From the NCBI GenBank assembly GCA_022495005.1, contig JAGYXB010001575.1, forward strand, positions 1 through 64,000: a stretch of DNA of 64,000 nucleotides. Direction: 5' to 3'. Positions 35,981 through 46,986 of the stretch are shown one piece after another. Positions within the stretch are counted from its first letter, which is position 1, and each line of letters begins with the position of its first letter. Source of the DNA: Rhyacophila brunnea. Taxonomy: Eukaryota; Arthropoda; Insecta; Trichoptera; Rhyacophilidae. Made by a program: the position numbers and the translations under genes. The notes under the pieces are model-generated. The model worked only from the letters and a program-made list of their open reading frames with translations, had not been told where the DNA came from and did no database searches.

Positions 35981-36537
35981 GCATACACAGATTGCAAAAA
36001 TGCGATGACACGCCTTACCACTATATACAAGGATCGGGGAATTTCGATTGCCACAAAAATTATGCTAGTGCAAACATTAGTGTTTTCAATATTTCTATAC
36101 GGAGTCGAGTCGTGGATCCTGAAGGCAAGAAAGCGGAAGGCAATTAATGTCTTTGAGATGTGGTGTTGGCGCCGAATGCTTCGCATTTCTTGGACGGAGC
36201 ACAGGACGAACCAGTCAATCATCCAGAGACTGAAGATAAAGGAACGGCTCTCGACGATATGTCTGAGAAGAATTCTGCAGTTTTTGGACATATTGTCAGG
36301 CGCGGACCGGACAACCTGGAAAGACTGGTAGTTTTGGGTAGCCTCCAGGGAAGGCGAAGCAGAGGAAGAGCGTCTGCGCGATGGAGCGACCAAGTGAAAG
36401 AGCTGACTGGGGCACCATCCATTCTGCCCTGAGAGAAGCGGAAGATCGAGAAGGATGGAAAGTCTTGGTCGCTCAAAGGATGGCGAAATTTAAATGTGGT
36501 CACGATCCTCAGCCATGAGTGCACGACCAAGAAGAAG
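35981..36537 (+). mobile_element. 5'-truncated LINE (RTE-like) with target duplication
   Basis: Flanked by an 11-bp direct repeat AAAGCAAGTAG (35970-35980 and 36538-36548). The right end is a short GAAGAAGAA tail directly after the stop codon; very short 3' UTRs with simple-repeat tails are usual for RTE elements. The remaining body is only the C-terminal part of ORF2. Confidence 0.88.
36005..36518 (+). pseudogene. LINE ORF2 C-terminal region, two frameshifts
   Basis: Codes in three successive frames for the region after the reverse transcriptase catalytic core of an endonuclease-reverse transcriptase. Frame one has KIMLVQTLVFSIFLYGVESW and FEMWCWRRMLRISWTEHRTN, then LKIKERLSTICLRRILQF. A shift near 36280 leads to FGHIVRRGPDNLERLVVLG and RGRASARWSDQVKEL. 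A second shift near 36410 leads to IHSALREAEDREGWKVLV and the C-terminal GHDPQP with TGA at 36516. The order and wording match the common insect LINE tail ending in a GHDPQ-type motif. Catalytic motifs are absent because of 5' truncation. The clade is inferred from memory of similar proteins; RTE is the best guess. Confidence 0.88.
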
Positions 36538-36548
36538 AAAGCAAGTAG

Positions 36549-37230
36549 TAGGTACTTATCATTTTAAAAAACGATTTATTTATATGTAATAATATATATG
36601 ATAAAAAGTATACATGCTAATTAATTCTACCACCAGTTACGTTTCCGCAATCTTTCGGGTGTATATAGTGCCTTAAAAAACGAGAAGCACTCATTGAAGA
36701 TATACTGCGATCATGCCGTAAACATCTCACATTCCTTACTGTCAATAATTATGTGTGCTAGAGTTTTTAAGATTCCTAGTTCGATTATGATTGTTACTTT
36801 GGTTCGGTATAAATAACGGGAGACTTCATCTCTCACTGTATGACGCGGTTAATTTTCCTTTCGTCGAAATAGTTGATCAGCTCAATAACATGTTGAAAAA
36901 CTCCCTATTATCACAGGATAAGTATCACAGGATAATTTTACAGAATCTGTCAATAATTGATTGTCAATTAATTACCTACAATTACATTTAATTATTTCTT
37001 ATTCAAAAATTATAAAAAATATACCATTTTCCTTGAATTAGTCACTTGAATCGGTAGCTTAATTGGTAAAGCACTCAATTACACGCAGTACAATATTTTT
37101 CAAGGATTTTTAAGGAGTTTCTGATGTCGTTCTAGGTAAAGTTTCTAGAAAAATTGCTCATTAACATAATATAATTTTATGATTTAATTTTTTCTGAAAC
37201 GTTTTATGTATCTATTATGATGGGACGCTG
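36549..37230. other. Unassigned; weak tRNA-like motif near 37050
   Basis: GGTAGCTTAATTGGTAAAGC (37054-37073) resembles the 5' half of a tRNA gene but no B box or pairing 3' half follows. Otherwise AT-rich without signals. Confidence 0.35.
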
Positions 37231-37236
37231 ATCCTC

Positions 37237-37425
37237 CTAGTCGTCCCTCGCGGGCCAGCGCGTAAAGCACTGGGTTCTCACCCAAGTATTCCAGGTTAGA
37301 TCCCCGGTTAGGTCACAATATATTTACGTCGTTTTCTCAAAACAAGTGTGTTTATATTGTGATCATTTCACTTTTACTACTGCACCACTGTCATGGTCTG
37401 TCGTAGTGATAAAAAAAATATATGT
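37237..37425 (+). repeat. Second tRNA-like SINE family, copy 1
   Basis: The head CGCGGGCCAGCGCGTAAAGC continues to a B-box-like GGTTAGATCCCC, followed by a body shared with 48420-48575 (CACAATATAT, TTTCTCAAA). The acceptor arms do not pair, so it is a retroposon. Confidence 0.55.
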
Positions 37426-37503
37426 ATATAATATAATATATATTTTTGTTTAATATTAAATTTATTGTAATCGTTTCTATTGAGGCTATAAATAAGAGAA
37501 AGC

Positions 37504-37785
37504 TTTTCAGTAGTTTTGTATTAATTTGTAATGCGTAAGTCAGACAGCCATTAAGTCATATTATATTATAATAATATAATATTATATTTTTAATGGATTT
37601 TGCGATCATTTTTTGATTCGCTGCCCATTGGTAAGTACCAAAATTAACACTCGAAAATTTTCAGTAGTTTTGTATACATTTGTGATGCGTAAGTCATAAT
37701 TAGATAATATATATATTTTTTAGTGTATTTTACGTTCATTCTTCGATTCGCTACCCATTGGTAAGTGCAAAAATTTAGACGTACA
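37504..37785 (+). repeat. Two tandem units of about 154 bp
   Basis: Unit 1 starts at 37504 and unit 2 at 37658. Both begin TTTTCAGTAGTTTTGTAT, have ATGCGTAAGTCA, and end in GATTCGCT(G/A)CCCATTGGTAAGT. The middle differs in AT content and length. A GC-rich patch of unknown origin follows at 37846-37921. Confidence 0.8.
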
Positions 37786-37929
37786 TAACAACTCAACTTA
37801 AATACTTCATAATATATTATTCAATAATATAAAAAAATATTTTGGGTATTTTGCCACCCCCTGAAACTTGCCGCACAGATACTACGAACCCGAATACCTC
37901 CGCTTGGTACGGGGCCTGCTAATTATAAT

Positions 37930-38600
37930 CCAATCGTATTATAAAACAATATGTTAAGATATGATATAAAAATAATGTATTAAGTTAAACAGTCCACATT
38001 TATACAATTTAACTAACGGTGCTGTTTGTTATTTTTATAAAAAAGCTCCGCTCGGGGTATTAAAGTAAAGTTATTTGTTTCGAAAATAGTATCTCATACA
38101 ATATTTCACTAACTACTCAGACCAGCAGTTTTCCCAAAGCACTTTACAAAAAAATACCCTAGTGACTAAGTAAACAGACAATACTGTACTAACAAGAAAC
38201 AAATATATATCTCCTATCGGTTATAACCTATTAAAACTTACTTACATAACTACTAAAAACTAGCTTTTTGCTAAGTTGAAAATTTCACTAAACACGCAGG
38301 ATAATATTGTAATCGCACAAATTACCAGACATGATAATGTATTATTAGTCTTACTGTTTCATATTCACATTAAATTGAGTAATATATAAAATTAAATAAT
38401 TAGCAACTTGTCGGTGTCAAAACATATATATTTTAAATTATTAACAACCTATTAATTAATTTATATTCCTTGATAATGTTTATGTTTTATATTCAAATGT
38501 TGCATAAAAAAGATGGCAATACTGCTTCACTTTTTATAAGAAATAAAAATTGTAATAAAGAATAGCTGTTGATTTATTAATAGATATTTGATTTTTACTA
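37930..38600. other. AT-rich stretch, nothing recognised
   Basis: No shared family or coding signal. Confidence 0.45.
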
Positions 38601-39142
38601 CGTTTTTCTTAGCTCGTATTCTTGTTTGTCCGGTGGTTGTTTATACAGTACAAATCTTGCAATCGATTTTTAACTAACTTCCCGACTAGCTAGACATTTG
38701 AAACTTTTACAATAATCATAACACGATGCCAATGCATTCTTTTAATACTTTTAGCCATCTTTAAGCAGAATTGAATTCATTTTCAGTTAACTCTCTGTTT
38801 TATTAATACTCACTCTTATTGGTTGCCATAGATCCTAGCAACTAAATTATTAATATATACGTGCGTTATTTCGGAAGAAATCAAGTACGTTTTTAAATTG
38901 TTTTGTATGAAAAGTCATTTCGGAATCCACTCCACTTATTGGTTGCTAAGGGGTGGTCCTAGCAACAAAATTATTAATATATACGTGCGTTACTATGGAA
39001 ATCAAAATGTTATTTCAGTATTCTATATTTGTTTGTTTGTTTGTTGCAAAATAGCAAAAAAATGATTAGCTGACAATTGCCTTATTTGTCCTAAATTATT
39101 AATACATAGAATGTCAAAAAGTTCTTTTTATCTTTTAATTAT
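38601..39142 (+). repeat. Repeat family F, copy 3, with internal 120-bp duplication
   Basis: All family blocks are present. The segment from GGTTGC to GTGCGTTA occurs twice, at 38821 and 38941, exactly 120 bp apart, diverged but in the same order, so the TTGCTA...TAGCAA hairpin region is doubled. Confidence 0.85.
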
Positions 39143-40110
39143 TTTTAAAGTATTTAATATTCATGGATGTGTTAAATAGGTTAAATTTGTGATTGTCTGA
39201 ATCATTTTAATTTCATATTTAAATAATAATATACTTAAGTTCTTTTGTACTTTATTGTTACTCGTATATTGGTTGTTATTTGTGATTAAATAATTTTTAT
39301 ATGTTGTATTTATTATGCATTATGGCGCATTGGCCAATCTGTGTAATGCCATTATTATTTCTTAATGAATAAATAAATTATGATTTTTCAACCCGAAACG
39401 CACGTAAATATGGCTAAATAAATCGAGTCGCGGTGTAAATTTGAAGCGCCTAGTTTCAAAAGCCCCTAAAACGGTTTTTGAATTTTTTTAAGTTAGTTAT
39501 GTATTTAGATGGATATTTTTGTTACCTATATGATGGCCAAAGATTGAACATTAAAAAACGCCAAAAACCATCAATACGTATGATCAAAAATTAGGGTAAA
39601 TTTCAAAACCCGCTAAAATGGTTGGGTGTATTTTTCAAATACTCCTAAAATGGAAAGCCAAAGTACTCTTTAGAATGTGACGAATTAAATAATAAATACA
39701 TGAAGTTCACAAATTTAATAGATATGGTTTTTTTCATTTTTCTCAAAACTATCTAAAATCGTGTTTTTCATTTTTCTCAGAACTACCTAAAATTGTTTTA
39801 GGGGCTTTTTTTGTCGCAGTTAATTAATAAAAATATAGTAAAATAAATAACGTGAATTTTCGAAAGGATTTAACTTTTATTTTGGTACTTTTTTGTAGTT
39901 AAAATTCTGATACATATACAATTAAGAAATGTTTGAAGAATATCGCCGAAATTTTTTTTAAGCCTTTCGTTCATCGTTCATTTTTTTAATATTCTTCATG
40001 AAAATGGTTGGCTGTCATTGGCTAGATGTGACGATTTTAATTAATGGCATGATACGAAAGGTGTTTTTAAGGAGTGAAAAAACCCGTCAGCTGTGATATT
40101 TCTTTAGGGC
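39143..40110. other. AT-rich stretch with short internal direct repeats
   Basis: 39730-39800 repeats TTTTTCATTTTTCTCA with CTATCTAAAAT/CTACCTAAAAT. The segments AGCGCCTAGTTTCAAAAGCC and CAAATACTCCTAAAATGG show the same AA-rich theme. No coding signal. Confidence 0.4.
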
Positions 40111-40149
40111 CGACTCCACAATGCTGAAGATCTGCCTGAAAAGAAAGAA

Positions 40150-40400
40150 AAACAATGTTGATTTTCAATAATATTATGTGGATTTATAGGGATACTGATA
40201 TGGGACGCTCGTTAAACATCTGTTTATAAAGGGTATTCTGTGTAGGGTGGCTTTAGGTAAGGTCGTGCCAATGATGGCAGGTTGGTGATAATGGGATGGA
40301 TATGATGTAGCAAGCGCAGAGGAAAATAATAATGCGGAGGGAAGAAGAAACATTGAAAGAGCCAAGCTAAGATGGCTTGAGACATCCTTACTAGACACGC
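40150..40400 (+). pseudogene. Possible LINE ORF2 tail fragment
   Basis: One plus-strand frame near 40335-40395 reads RRNIERAKLRWLETSL, resembling the GRPKLRWL motif seen near the C-terminus of insect LINE ORF2 proteins. No other motif is preserved, so the call is weak. The open frames on the opposite strand have no recognisable domain. Confidence 0.35.
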
Positions 40401-40513
40401 CACCACACTGGGTATTAAAACTCGAAATCTACAATATTCTCTGATAAAAATCTGTAAGAATCTTCCTTTTTCTTTCTTTTATTTTGTTAACTGTCAATTC
40501 ATGGTGGAACTGC

Positions 40514-40740
40514 ATTGTATTGTTGTTTTCATTTAATAAAACGCATTTTTTATAGTACTTATTCCACTTTTAATCAATAGATTAGGACCGGTTTCGTCCG
40601 CCTCAGTTGAAAATTAAAAGAAAAGAAAAGAGTTGAAAATGTCCCTCTGAGGCGGACGAAACCGATCCTAATCTATTGATTAAAAGTGGAATAAGTACTA
40701 CAAAAAAATGCGTTTTATTAAATTAAAACAACAATAGAAT
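40514..40740. repeat. Large inverted repeat (arms about 93 bp, loop 40 bp)
   Basis: The left arm (40514-40606) and right arm (40647-40740) are near-perfect complements, with GGTTTCGTCCGCCTCAG adjoining the loop and TTTAATAAAACGCATTTTTT further out. Only a few mismatches and a small length difference are visible. The loop is purine-rich. No other copy in the window. Confidence 0.95.
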
Positions 40741-40797
40741 CTTTCTTATCTATCTGAAGTATAGGTAGAGTTCAAAAACAACTATTCCAGGATATGA

Positions 40798-41225
40798 TTT
40801 ATTTTTTATTTATTTATTTAAAAAAAGACGTTGAGCACATAACAAATTATTAATTCAGGACGTTCACAACATGACATTTAAGAGAAAAAACAAGGTAGAG
40901 AAAAAAAAACAAAGCAAACAATATTTTTATAGAAAAGAAATTAAAAAAAATACAACAACAATTAAAAAAATACAAATTAAACAATTTAATAGAATTTTAG
41001 AAACAGAATACATAATGCATCGCTAAAAATGTCTACATCTCTGGTAGTGCGTTGACCAGCCGCACAGCCCTCGCTATTGGTGCCTGGTGAGCCTGAGGTA
41101 ACAGCTTTCACCCAAAATAGGTTATGGCTGCGATCACGCATATAATTGACGGGTGCATAAAAATTCAAATTTTCTAGAATATCGGGATTTGAAACTATAC
41201 CACGCGAGAGCAGTGAAAATGCTAA
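40798..41225 (-). mobile_element. 5'-truncated LINE with TAAA tail
   Basis: On the minus strand a coding tail is followed by a 3' UTR containing TGTCATGTTGTGAACGTC and ending in a (TAAA)n tail near 40800-40820. The same UTR motif occurs in the poly(A) insertion at 44240-44374. Confidence 0.65.
40986..41168 (-). pseudogene. LINE ORF2 extreme C-terminus
   Basis: Minus-strand frame with FYAPVNYMRDRSHNLFWV followed by a degenerate stretch and DVDIFSDALCILFLKF. The pattern (F-Y-A-P-x-x-x-x-R-x-R, then D-x-D-I-F) is that of the C-terminal end of Jockey/CR1-type ORF2, after the reverse transcriptase. No catalytic residues are present. Confidence 0.6.
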
Positions 41226-41272
41226 GCTAAACTAACCTAACCGAAAAAAAAACTTTTTTTTTAAACGGTACA

Positions 41273-41878
41273 TGTTCAAACACGCGCGTTATCATGATCT
41301 TACTCCCTACTTCAGTTTTAGTTTGTCAATTTATGGCTACGGCCGTATGTTGTAGCTTAACCACTGGGGAACGCCAAAAGAAATGGCGTATTTCAAAAAA
41401 ATACTACCTTATTCTTAGGTCAATAATTATTATAAAGCAATCATTATTCGTAGGATGTTTATCACATTTTAATGGTCAAAGACATAGCTTATAATCAATA
41501 TCTTTAGAATCATCTTCAAATGTGTTAATTATGCCCATTTTTTGAATAATAAAATGCCTAATTCTTGTCAAATTTGGGATCACAGAGATTATCAATATAA
41601 TTTTTTATCGTAAATATTTCACTATAATAATGTCGACTGTTATACTGATGGTTTTATAAATGCGTTTAAAAACTAATAAATGTAAAAAAATTTAATACCA
41701 CTGCACATTTATGTACTGAAATATGACTATATTCTAAAACATTAGAGCGAAAGGTTTAAAAGCATACTATTTTATGTAATAAAAATACTTTATGCAGTCA
41801 TCAAATGTTTAAAAGATCATGCTTTGAAAATAGAATAAAAGCTCCATTTTGACCCACGCTGAGCACGTCCGCCCTTAA
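41273..41878. mobile_element. MITE family C copy 4
   Basis: Collinear with 34857-35531 (TGTTCAAACACGCG, AATTCTTGTCAAATTTGGGA) with a deletion just before the right end near 41812. Right end GACCCACGCTGAGCACGTCC then GCCCTTAA. Confidence 0.88.
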
Positions 41879-42108
41879 AGTTTTAAGTGCTAAAATTATG
41901 AATGTTCAAAAACCTATTTATTGTCATTGGGGAGATATCATAGAGAGGGAAGTCATATAGATATATAACAAAGCGATAAAATTGACATATATATAATGCA
42001 GTTTTAAAATTGATCCTAATGTAAGTAGAGATAATTTTTCAGTCACTCTCAGTTGTATTTATCTGCTTACTACGAAAGAATTAAACTTTTATCAAACGAT
42101 TCTGGTAG

Positions 42109-42692
42109 ACTTGTTTGTCGGGTGGTTGTTTATCCAGTACAAATCTTGCAATCGATTTTTAACTAACTTACCGACTAGTCAGACATTTGAAACTTTTAGA
42201 ATATATCCGAACACGATGCCAATGCATTCTTTTAATACTTTTAGCCATCTTTAAGTAGAATTGAATTAATTTTCAGTTAATTCTGTTTTGTATGAAAAGT
42301 TATTTCGGAATAAATCCGTAAAAAGTAAAATACTATTATCGGTTGCTAAGGGGGTGGCCCTAGCAACTAAATTATTAATATATACGTGCGTTACTATGGA
42401 AATCAAAATGACATTTCTGTATTCTATATTTGTTTGATTGTTTGTTGCAAAATAGCAAAAAAATGATTTGTTGACAATTGCCTTATTTGTTCTAAATTAT
42501 TAATACATAGAATTGTCAAGTTTATATGATTCAACAGAAAATTTTAAAACGTGGTATATAAAAAGTTCTTTTTATCTTGAAATTATTTAGTTTCAAGTTG
42601 TTTGCAAAATAGTTACTTACGAATTGGGTTACTGGTTAGTGATTAAGTTAATTGATACTTTGATTTATAATACAAACTGACTAAAAGCTTGT
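42109..42692 (+). repeat. Repeat family F, copy 4 (longest)
   Basis: Extends to CAAGTTGTTTGCAAAATAG and ACTGACTAAAAGCTT, sequence also found in the partial copy at the right window edge. Contains the hairpin GTTGCTAAGG...CCCTAGCAAC. Confidence 0.85.
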
Positions 42693-44146
42693 AATTATTA
42701 TACTTTTATTTTTTCACACACTTCACTTCGTCCATAATATATTATAATATTATGTCAATGGTTATAAACAAGTAAAATTAATACGATAGCTATCCACCTG
42801 CCTGAGTGTAGAAGAATGGTGATAATGATAAGCCGCGGTATTTTTTCCTTGCAACATTATTTGTTGAGGTAGGAATTTTGTTTTCGCTTACGTGTTGCCA
42901 TGCAAAACAGAAAGCTGAAAATGTTTTGACGAGTGCCTCGGGAAATTCACACTAAAAGCTAATACGACCTATACAAATAGCTCTACACTTTTAAACATTA
43001 TGATATTAAAGCCAGACCAAAATTAGGAGCTTTATTTCAATGTAGGCTGGATTATTTACCTATGTAAATTATTGTAGATAAATGATAACGTCATCTATTT
43101 TTAATAAGATAACGTGGAACTAGGGTTATAATATGTAACCTTTGTGCTGGTAGAAAACACTATCCGAAAAACTATATAAAGTGTCTTAATTGAGTTAGCA
43201 TTTACTTGGTAGAATTCCATTTTAAAAGAAATGAAAATATAATTAATATCACTCTTACAGTTGAACTCGAACTAACTCGAACAGTTGGATATTAATCGCG
43301 AATTATCCAAAAGTAATCACATAATTAATGAAAAATTGGTAATGCATTCGTCGCCACTATTAAATATAATTTAAGCACATGATTAACAAAATTATACTAA
43401 TAATATTTTAATTGATTAATAATGTCAAGAAATAATCAAAGCACTCGAACACTGTACTTTCGATAAATTTTGAAATCCATTAAAAACCTACTTAGGGTTT
43501 TCAAAGTGTTAATAATATTACAATTAATAATAAGTATACAAAGTCATAATATTGTTTGAACGAATAAAAAAATGTATTCTGTCTATATATGCGTATAGTA
43601 TTTAAGCAAAGGCAAACGGCCTATCTGAATAGTCTTGATATTGGTGTTACAACCGAAATAGCTATCGACAAACATTCTAAAAAACCTGTAGAATTTAATA
43701 TTAATTATATTTTAATGTCTTATATAAAGTGTATTAGTGTTTTAAGTTGTTATCTTAAAAATGTTAAGAATTTCAAACTAAACAATCTAGCAAATCACGA
43801 TATTTAAATATATAGGTATGTAGACTGTAGGCTTGCGATTGTGCACACTGCACACTAAACAATTTATCTAGCGGTTGTTCACTCGCCAAGCGAATCCACC
43901 CCATTTTCATTCATTTCATCTGCTTAGCGACCTTTATCACATAGCGTACTCATATCTGCTTCTTTATCCATTGGTTTATATTGTGCTATTTTTGCGTTAT
44001 GCCCAACGTGCACCTTTCCATGCCACGTTGCGCTGCTCGCTACTAACACTAATATCGAACAGGCCGAATACAAATACTTATTACTAATTCGCGAATAGCG
44101 AATCCTAATGATTAGTACTTTTTTTACCATGTCCTATCCTAATATA
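42693..44146. other. AT-rich stretch; one unplaced open frame
   Basis: The plus-strand open frame 43589-43807 (72 codons) starts MRIVFKQRQTAYLNSLDIGV and has no recognised domain, no flanking splice consensus I trust, and AT-rich codons like the surroundings. No repeat family match. Confidence 0.4.
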
Positions 44147-44149
44147 TAT

Positions 44150-44503
44150 ATGGGCCTCCACGGAATGGAGGTTTGTATTAACAGATTTTGTTGTTACGAG
44201 AAATGGATGTCAGCCACTTGCTCAACCTATTAGGTCTATACTGTATACAATTATTTCTTCTTTACACTGTTCAATAATATTTCTTTGTTTTTAAATGTCA
44301 TGTTGTGAACGTCTTAAATTTACAATTTGTAATGTTCGCGGTATGTAAAAAAAAAAAAAAAAAAAAAGAATGAATTTGAATACTCTGACTCATACATAAA
44401 TTGAAAAAAAATATGTGTACTACCTAGACCCAGGATTTGAGCCTGGGATGCAAGACGCTATAGGCCGACGCTTAAGCCGCGCGGCCATCGTGGGTGTTAA
44501 TCA
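44150..44503 (-). repeat. tRNA-derived SINE, copy 4, split by a poly(A) insertion
   Basis: Minus-strand SINE: the tail GGGCCTCCACGG...GGAGG lies at the left and the head GCTTAAGCCGCGCGGCCAT at the right. The body is interrupted between the two halves of GGTC(T)ATACT at 44240-44374. Confidence 0.88.
44240..44374 (+). mobile_element. LINE 3' end with poly(A), nested in the SINE
   Basis: Contains AAATGTCATGTTGTGAACGT, as in the LINE 3' UTR at about 40860 (opposite strand), and ends in an A-run of over 20 bases. A short ATACT repeat flanks it. It is a severely 5'-truncated retrotransposition event. Confidence 0.7.
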
Positions 44504-45900
44504 TTGGTAGTATTAGTGCTAAGCCCGTATAAACAAGTCTAAGGCATAAAGCCCACCAAAAAAGCGTTCGGTGCGCTCACTACTGAGTAGGCCCCCTCCC
44601 ACCCGCGCATTACCCTTCACCTATGTAATAAGGGGCCCAAGAAGCACAAAATAATTATTATTATCAGCGTCTCTCATAACAGTCATAACAAAGCAATACA
44701 AATATTATATTATTTCTCGGGGGCTTGTAATTACGCAATAATTAAACAATGAGTTCAATGAATGGACTACGTTGTATTTTCGTTAATTCGTCCGGCTGAA
44801 AAGCCACACAACGGTGACTCATGGGGCAGGCGTGCACAATGCGTCGTCAAATCCAGTGTGCGCTGGCGTATTTGATTACGTTGTATTTTCGATGATTTAC
44901 ACGCCACTTGTGAAATTTTGCGCGAGAGCCCCACTCGCTCCGTTAAGTGGGTTTTACGCCCTATAGTCAATGTTTTTTTGTATACGTGAGGAATGGTAAC
45001 ACATATAGGTTGAACACTTAGGTAAATTTAAAAGATGGTATTCGGGTGTCCAAATGCGCTCCATGCCAGTTTGGTTCTGCGATATATATTATATACTTAT
45101 ATAATTATAGCTTAAGCTAGCATTAATATAATATTAATCTATTAATAGTGTGATCAGAGGATAAATTGCGACAAGCGCAAATTGACTGCTTAATTAGTGT
45201 AGTGACACAAACTATTCAATTTATTAATGTTTAGTAAGATTTGTACGGCGCGTTTGGTCTGAATTGAACGCGTCCCGGCTTTGCAAAATGTCAGAGGTCG
45301 ATAGACGTTAGTGAATGAGTTACAGATATTCTTAATTAGGTAATTATATTATAATATGCTGATTCTGTATATTCCCTTCGTGTGGTAAGACGGATATAAT
45401 AATTGAAATAATGTTTTAGTATTAAAATAATGTTTCTACAACATTGCCGAGTCGAAAACACGTAAAAATAATATTCTATGTTTTATATAGCGGCAACAAA
45501 TTGTACCTGTTTATTCTGTAATATTAAAATTGGCAATTAAAGTATGTATCTTAAAAATTACCAACAAAAAATAATAACATATCCTAACAGCTGTTAAAAC
45601 ATTATAACATTTTCGAAATTAATAATAATAACATTTCACAATATAAAATTTTGCTTCTGAATCAGTTATTACAGTTTCCTGGAAAGTATGTTTTTATGGT
45701 GTAATTGCCTGATTTTATTTAGTTATTTAAAAACTAGTACACAGGTAGGTTTAACAAGAATACTTAAAATAACAATACGATGAAAATAGAAACTTTATAC
45801 CATGTATTTTTAATAAAAAATCATAAATATTATTAACGTCAAAATCTTGTATGACTGCGATTTTTCTTCTTGAAAACTAAGGGCATAGACCATTGAACGA
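44504..45900. other. Unassigned, with a GC-richer patch at 44770-44960
   Basis: ACGTTGTATTTTCG occurs twice, near 44769 and 44879. The open frame at 44767-44970 (minus) has no known domain. No transposon ends were recognised. Confidence 0.45.
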
Positions 45901-46189
45901 CTGGGGCCTTATGTTGTAACTTACGAGTTGAAGTCGCCCGGTCGACATGACGTCATATGACATCATTGTGACGTACTACCGGAGTGAGTCAAAGCATTCG
46001 AGAAATTAACGCTACTCAAATACTGGCGTTATCCATTGTCCCCATACACAAATAGGTGTTTCAGCATAATAATATCTATGGTGAGCCGTGTGCGTTGGGT
46101 GGCTTACCTCGAGCGTGTATTGGCTTACGTCACAATTACGCCATGTCGTCGGGTGACTTCATATCACACGTTATAACATAAAGCCCCAG
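45901..46189. mobile_element. MITE with CTGGGGC ends
   Basis: Left end CTGGGGCCTTATGTTGTAAC pairs with the complement of the right end GTTATAACATAAAGCCCCAG, and the similarity extends inward for about 50 bp to the GAAGTC...CGACATG blocks. 289 bp, no coding capacity. Confidence 0.85.
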
Positions 46190-46192
46190 CAG

Positions 46193-46306
46193 CCCGATTT
46201 CCTATCTATCGTCTCGTACATGCCGCCCGCTCGAGCGTGTATTGGCTGACGTCACAATTACGTCATGTCGTCTGGTGCCACACGAGACGATAGTTAGGAA
46301 ATCGGG
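46193..46306. mobile_element. Adjacent short MITE with shared core
   Basis: Ends CCCGATTTCCTATCTATCGT and ACGATAGTTAGGAAATCGGG are inverted copies (25 bp with the next bases). The core GAGCGTGTATTGGCT...GACGTCACAATTACG also occurs in the neighbour at about 46119-46155. 114 bp. Confidence 0.88.
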
Positions 46307-46319
46307 CCCCTGGTCCTAC

Positions 46320-46986
46320 CTTTCCGCGAAATCGATATTACCACCGGTTTTTGTGTGAAGGACTAGTCTGACTTTGACACAATTTGAAACGTGAAAGGGC
46401 GAATCAATATGCCAAGCAATCTTGGATCTGATTTTGACAGCTGGACAGTGGACCACTCGTTGCTTGTGCAAAAAGATATGCTCAGGCTTTATTAATCTAA
46501 AGATGGCGCTGGCACAGACACACTACAATTTTATTGTAGTGCATCGACGAAAGTCTTAATTGATTCTAAGTGTATCCTATTTGAATCTCAAATTTATTTT
46601 TTGGTAAATGTGCCGCAGAGGTGGCCATGAGATTTTACAACTTTCTTTTTAGAGCAAACCTAACTTAACCTAATCTAACCTACACCAACCTAATATTACC
46701 TCATATAATCTTAGTTTGTGATAATGGTGTATCAAAATATATGAAAATTTCAAATTTTCAATTAATCGATGACAAAAAAGGTATTTATTATAATTATTGT
46801 CTACATGGAATAAACTGTTTTCGTAAAAAAAAAAAAAATTTAAAGCTCATGGCTACCTCTGCGGTACAATTACCGATTTTTTTTTTATTGAAATGGAGAT
46901 TATAATCGGATAAATTTGGAATCAAGTTAGACCTGTGTCGACGCACTGAAACTCCAATGCTGTGTGTGCTTTAAAACAGACAGAGA
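46320..46986. other. Unassigned; CCTAA-rich tract at 46660-46700
   Basis: The tract reads CCTAACTTAACCTAATCTAA and continues in the same style, a degenerate pattern, not a clean telomeric array. No coding signal. Confidence 0.45.

Noticed and set aside
36219..36530. Minus-strand open frame of 103 codons
   Set aside because: Antisense shadow of the LINE ORF2 tail at 36005-36518.
43589..43807. Open frame of 72 codons as a host exon
   Set aside because: No recognisable domain, AT-rich codon use identical to the surroundings, no convincing splice sites.
46660..46700. Interstitial telomere repeat (CCTAA)n
   Set aside because: The units are irregular (mixed CCTAA, CTTAA, CCTAAT, CCTACA) and short; a similar tract occurs near 30424. 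Not a clean array.
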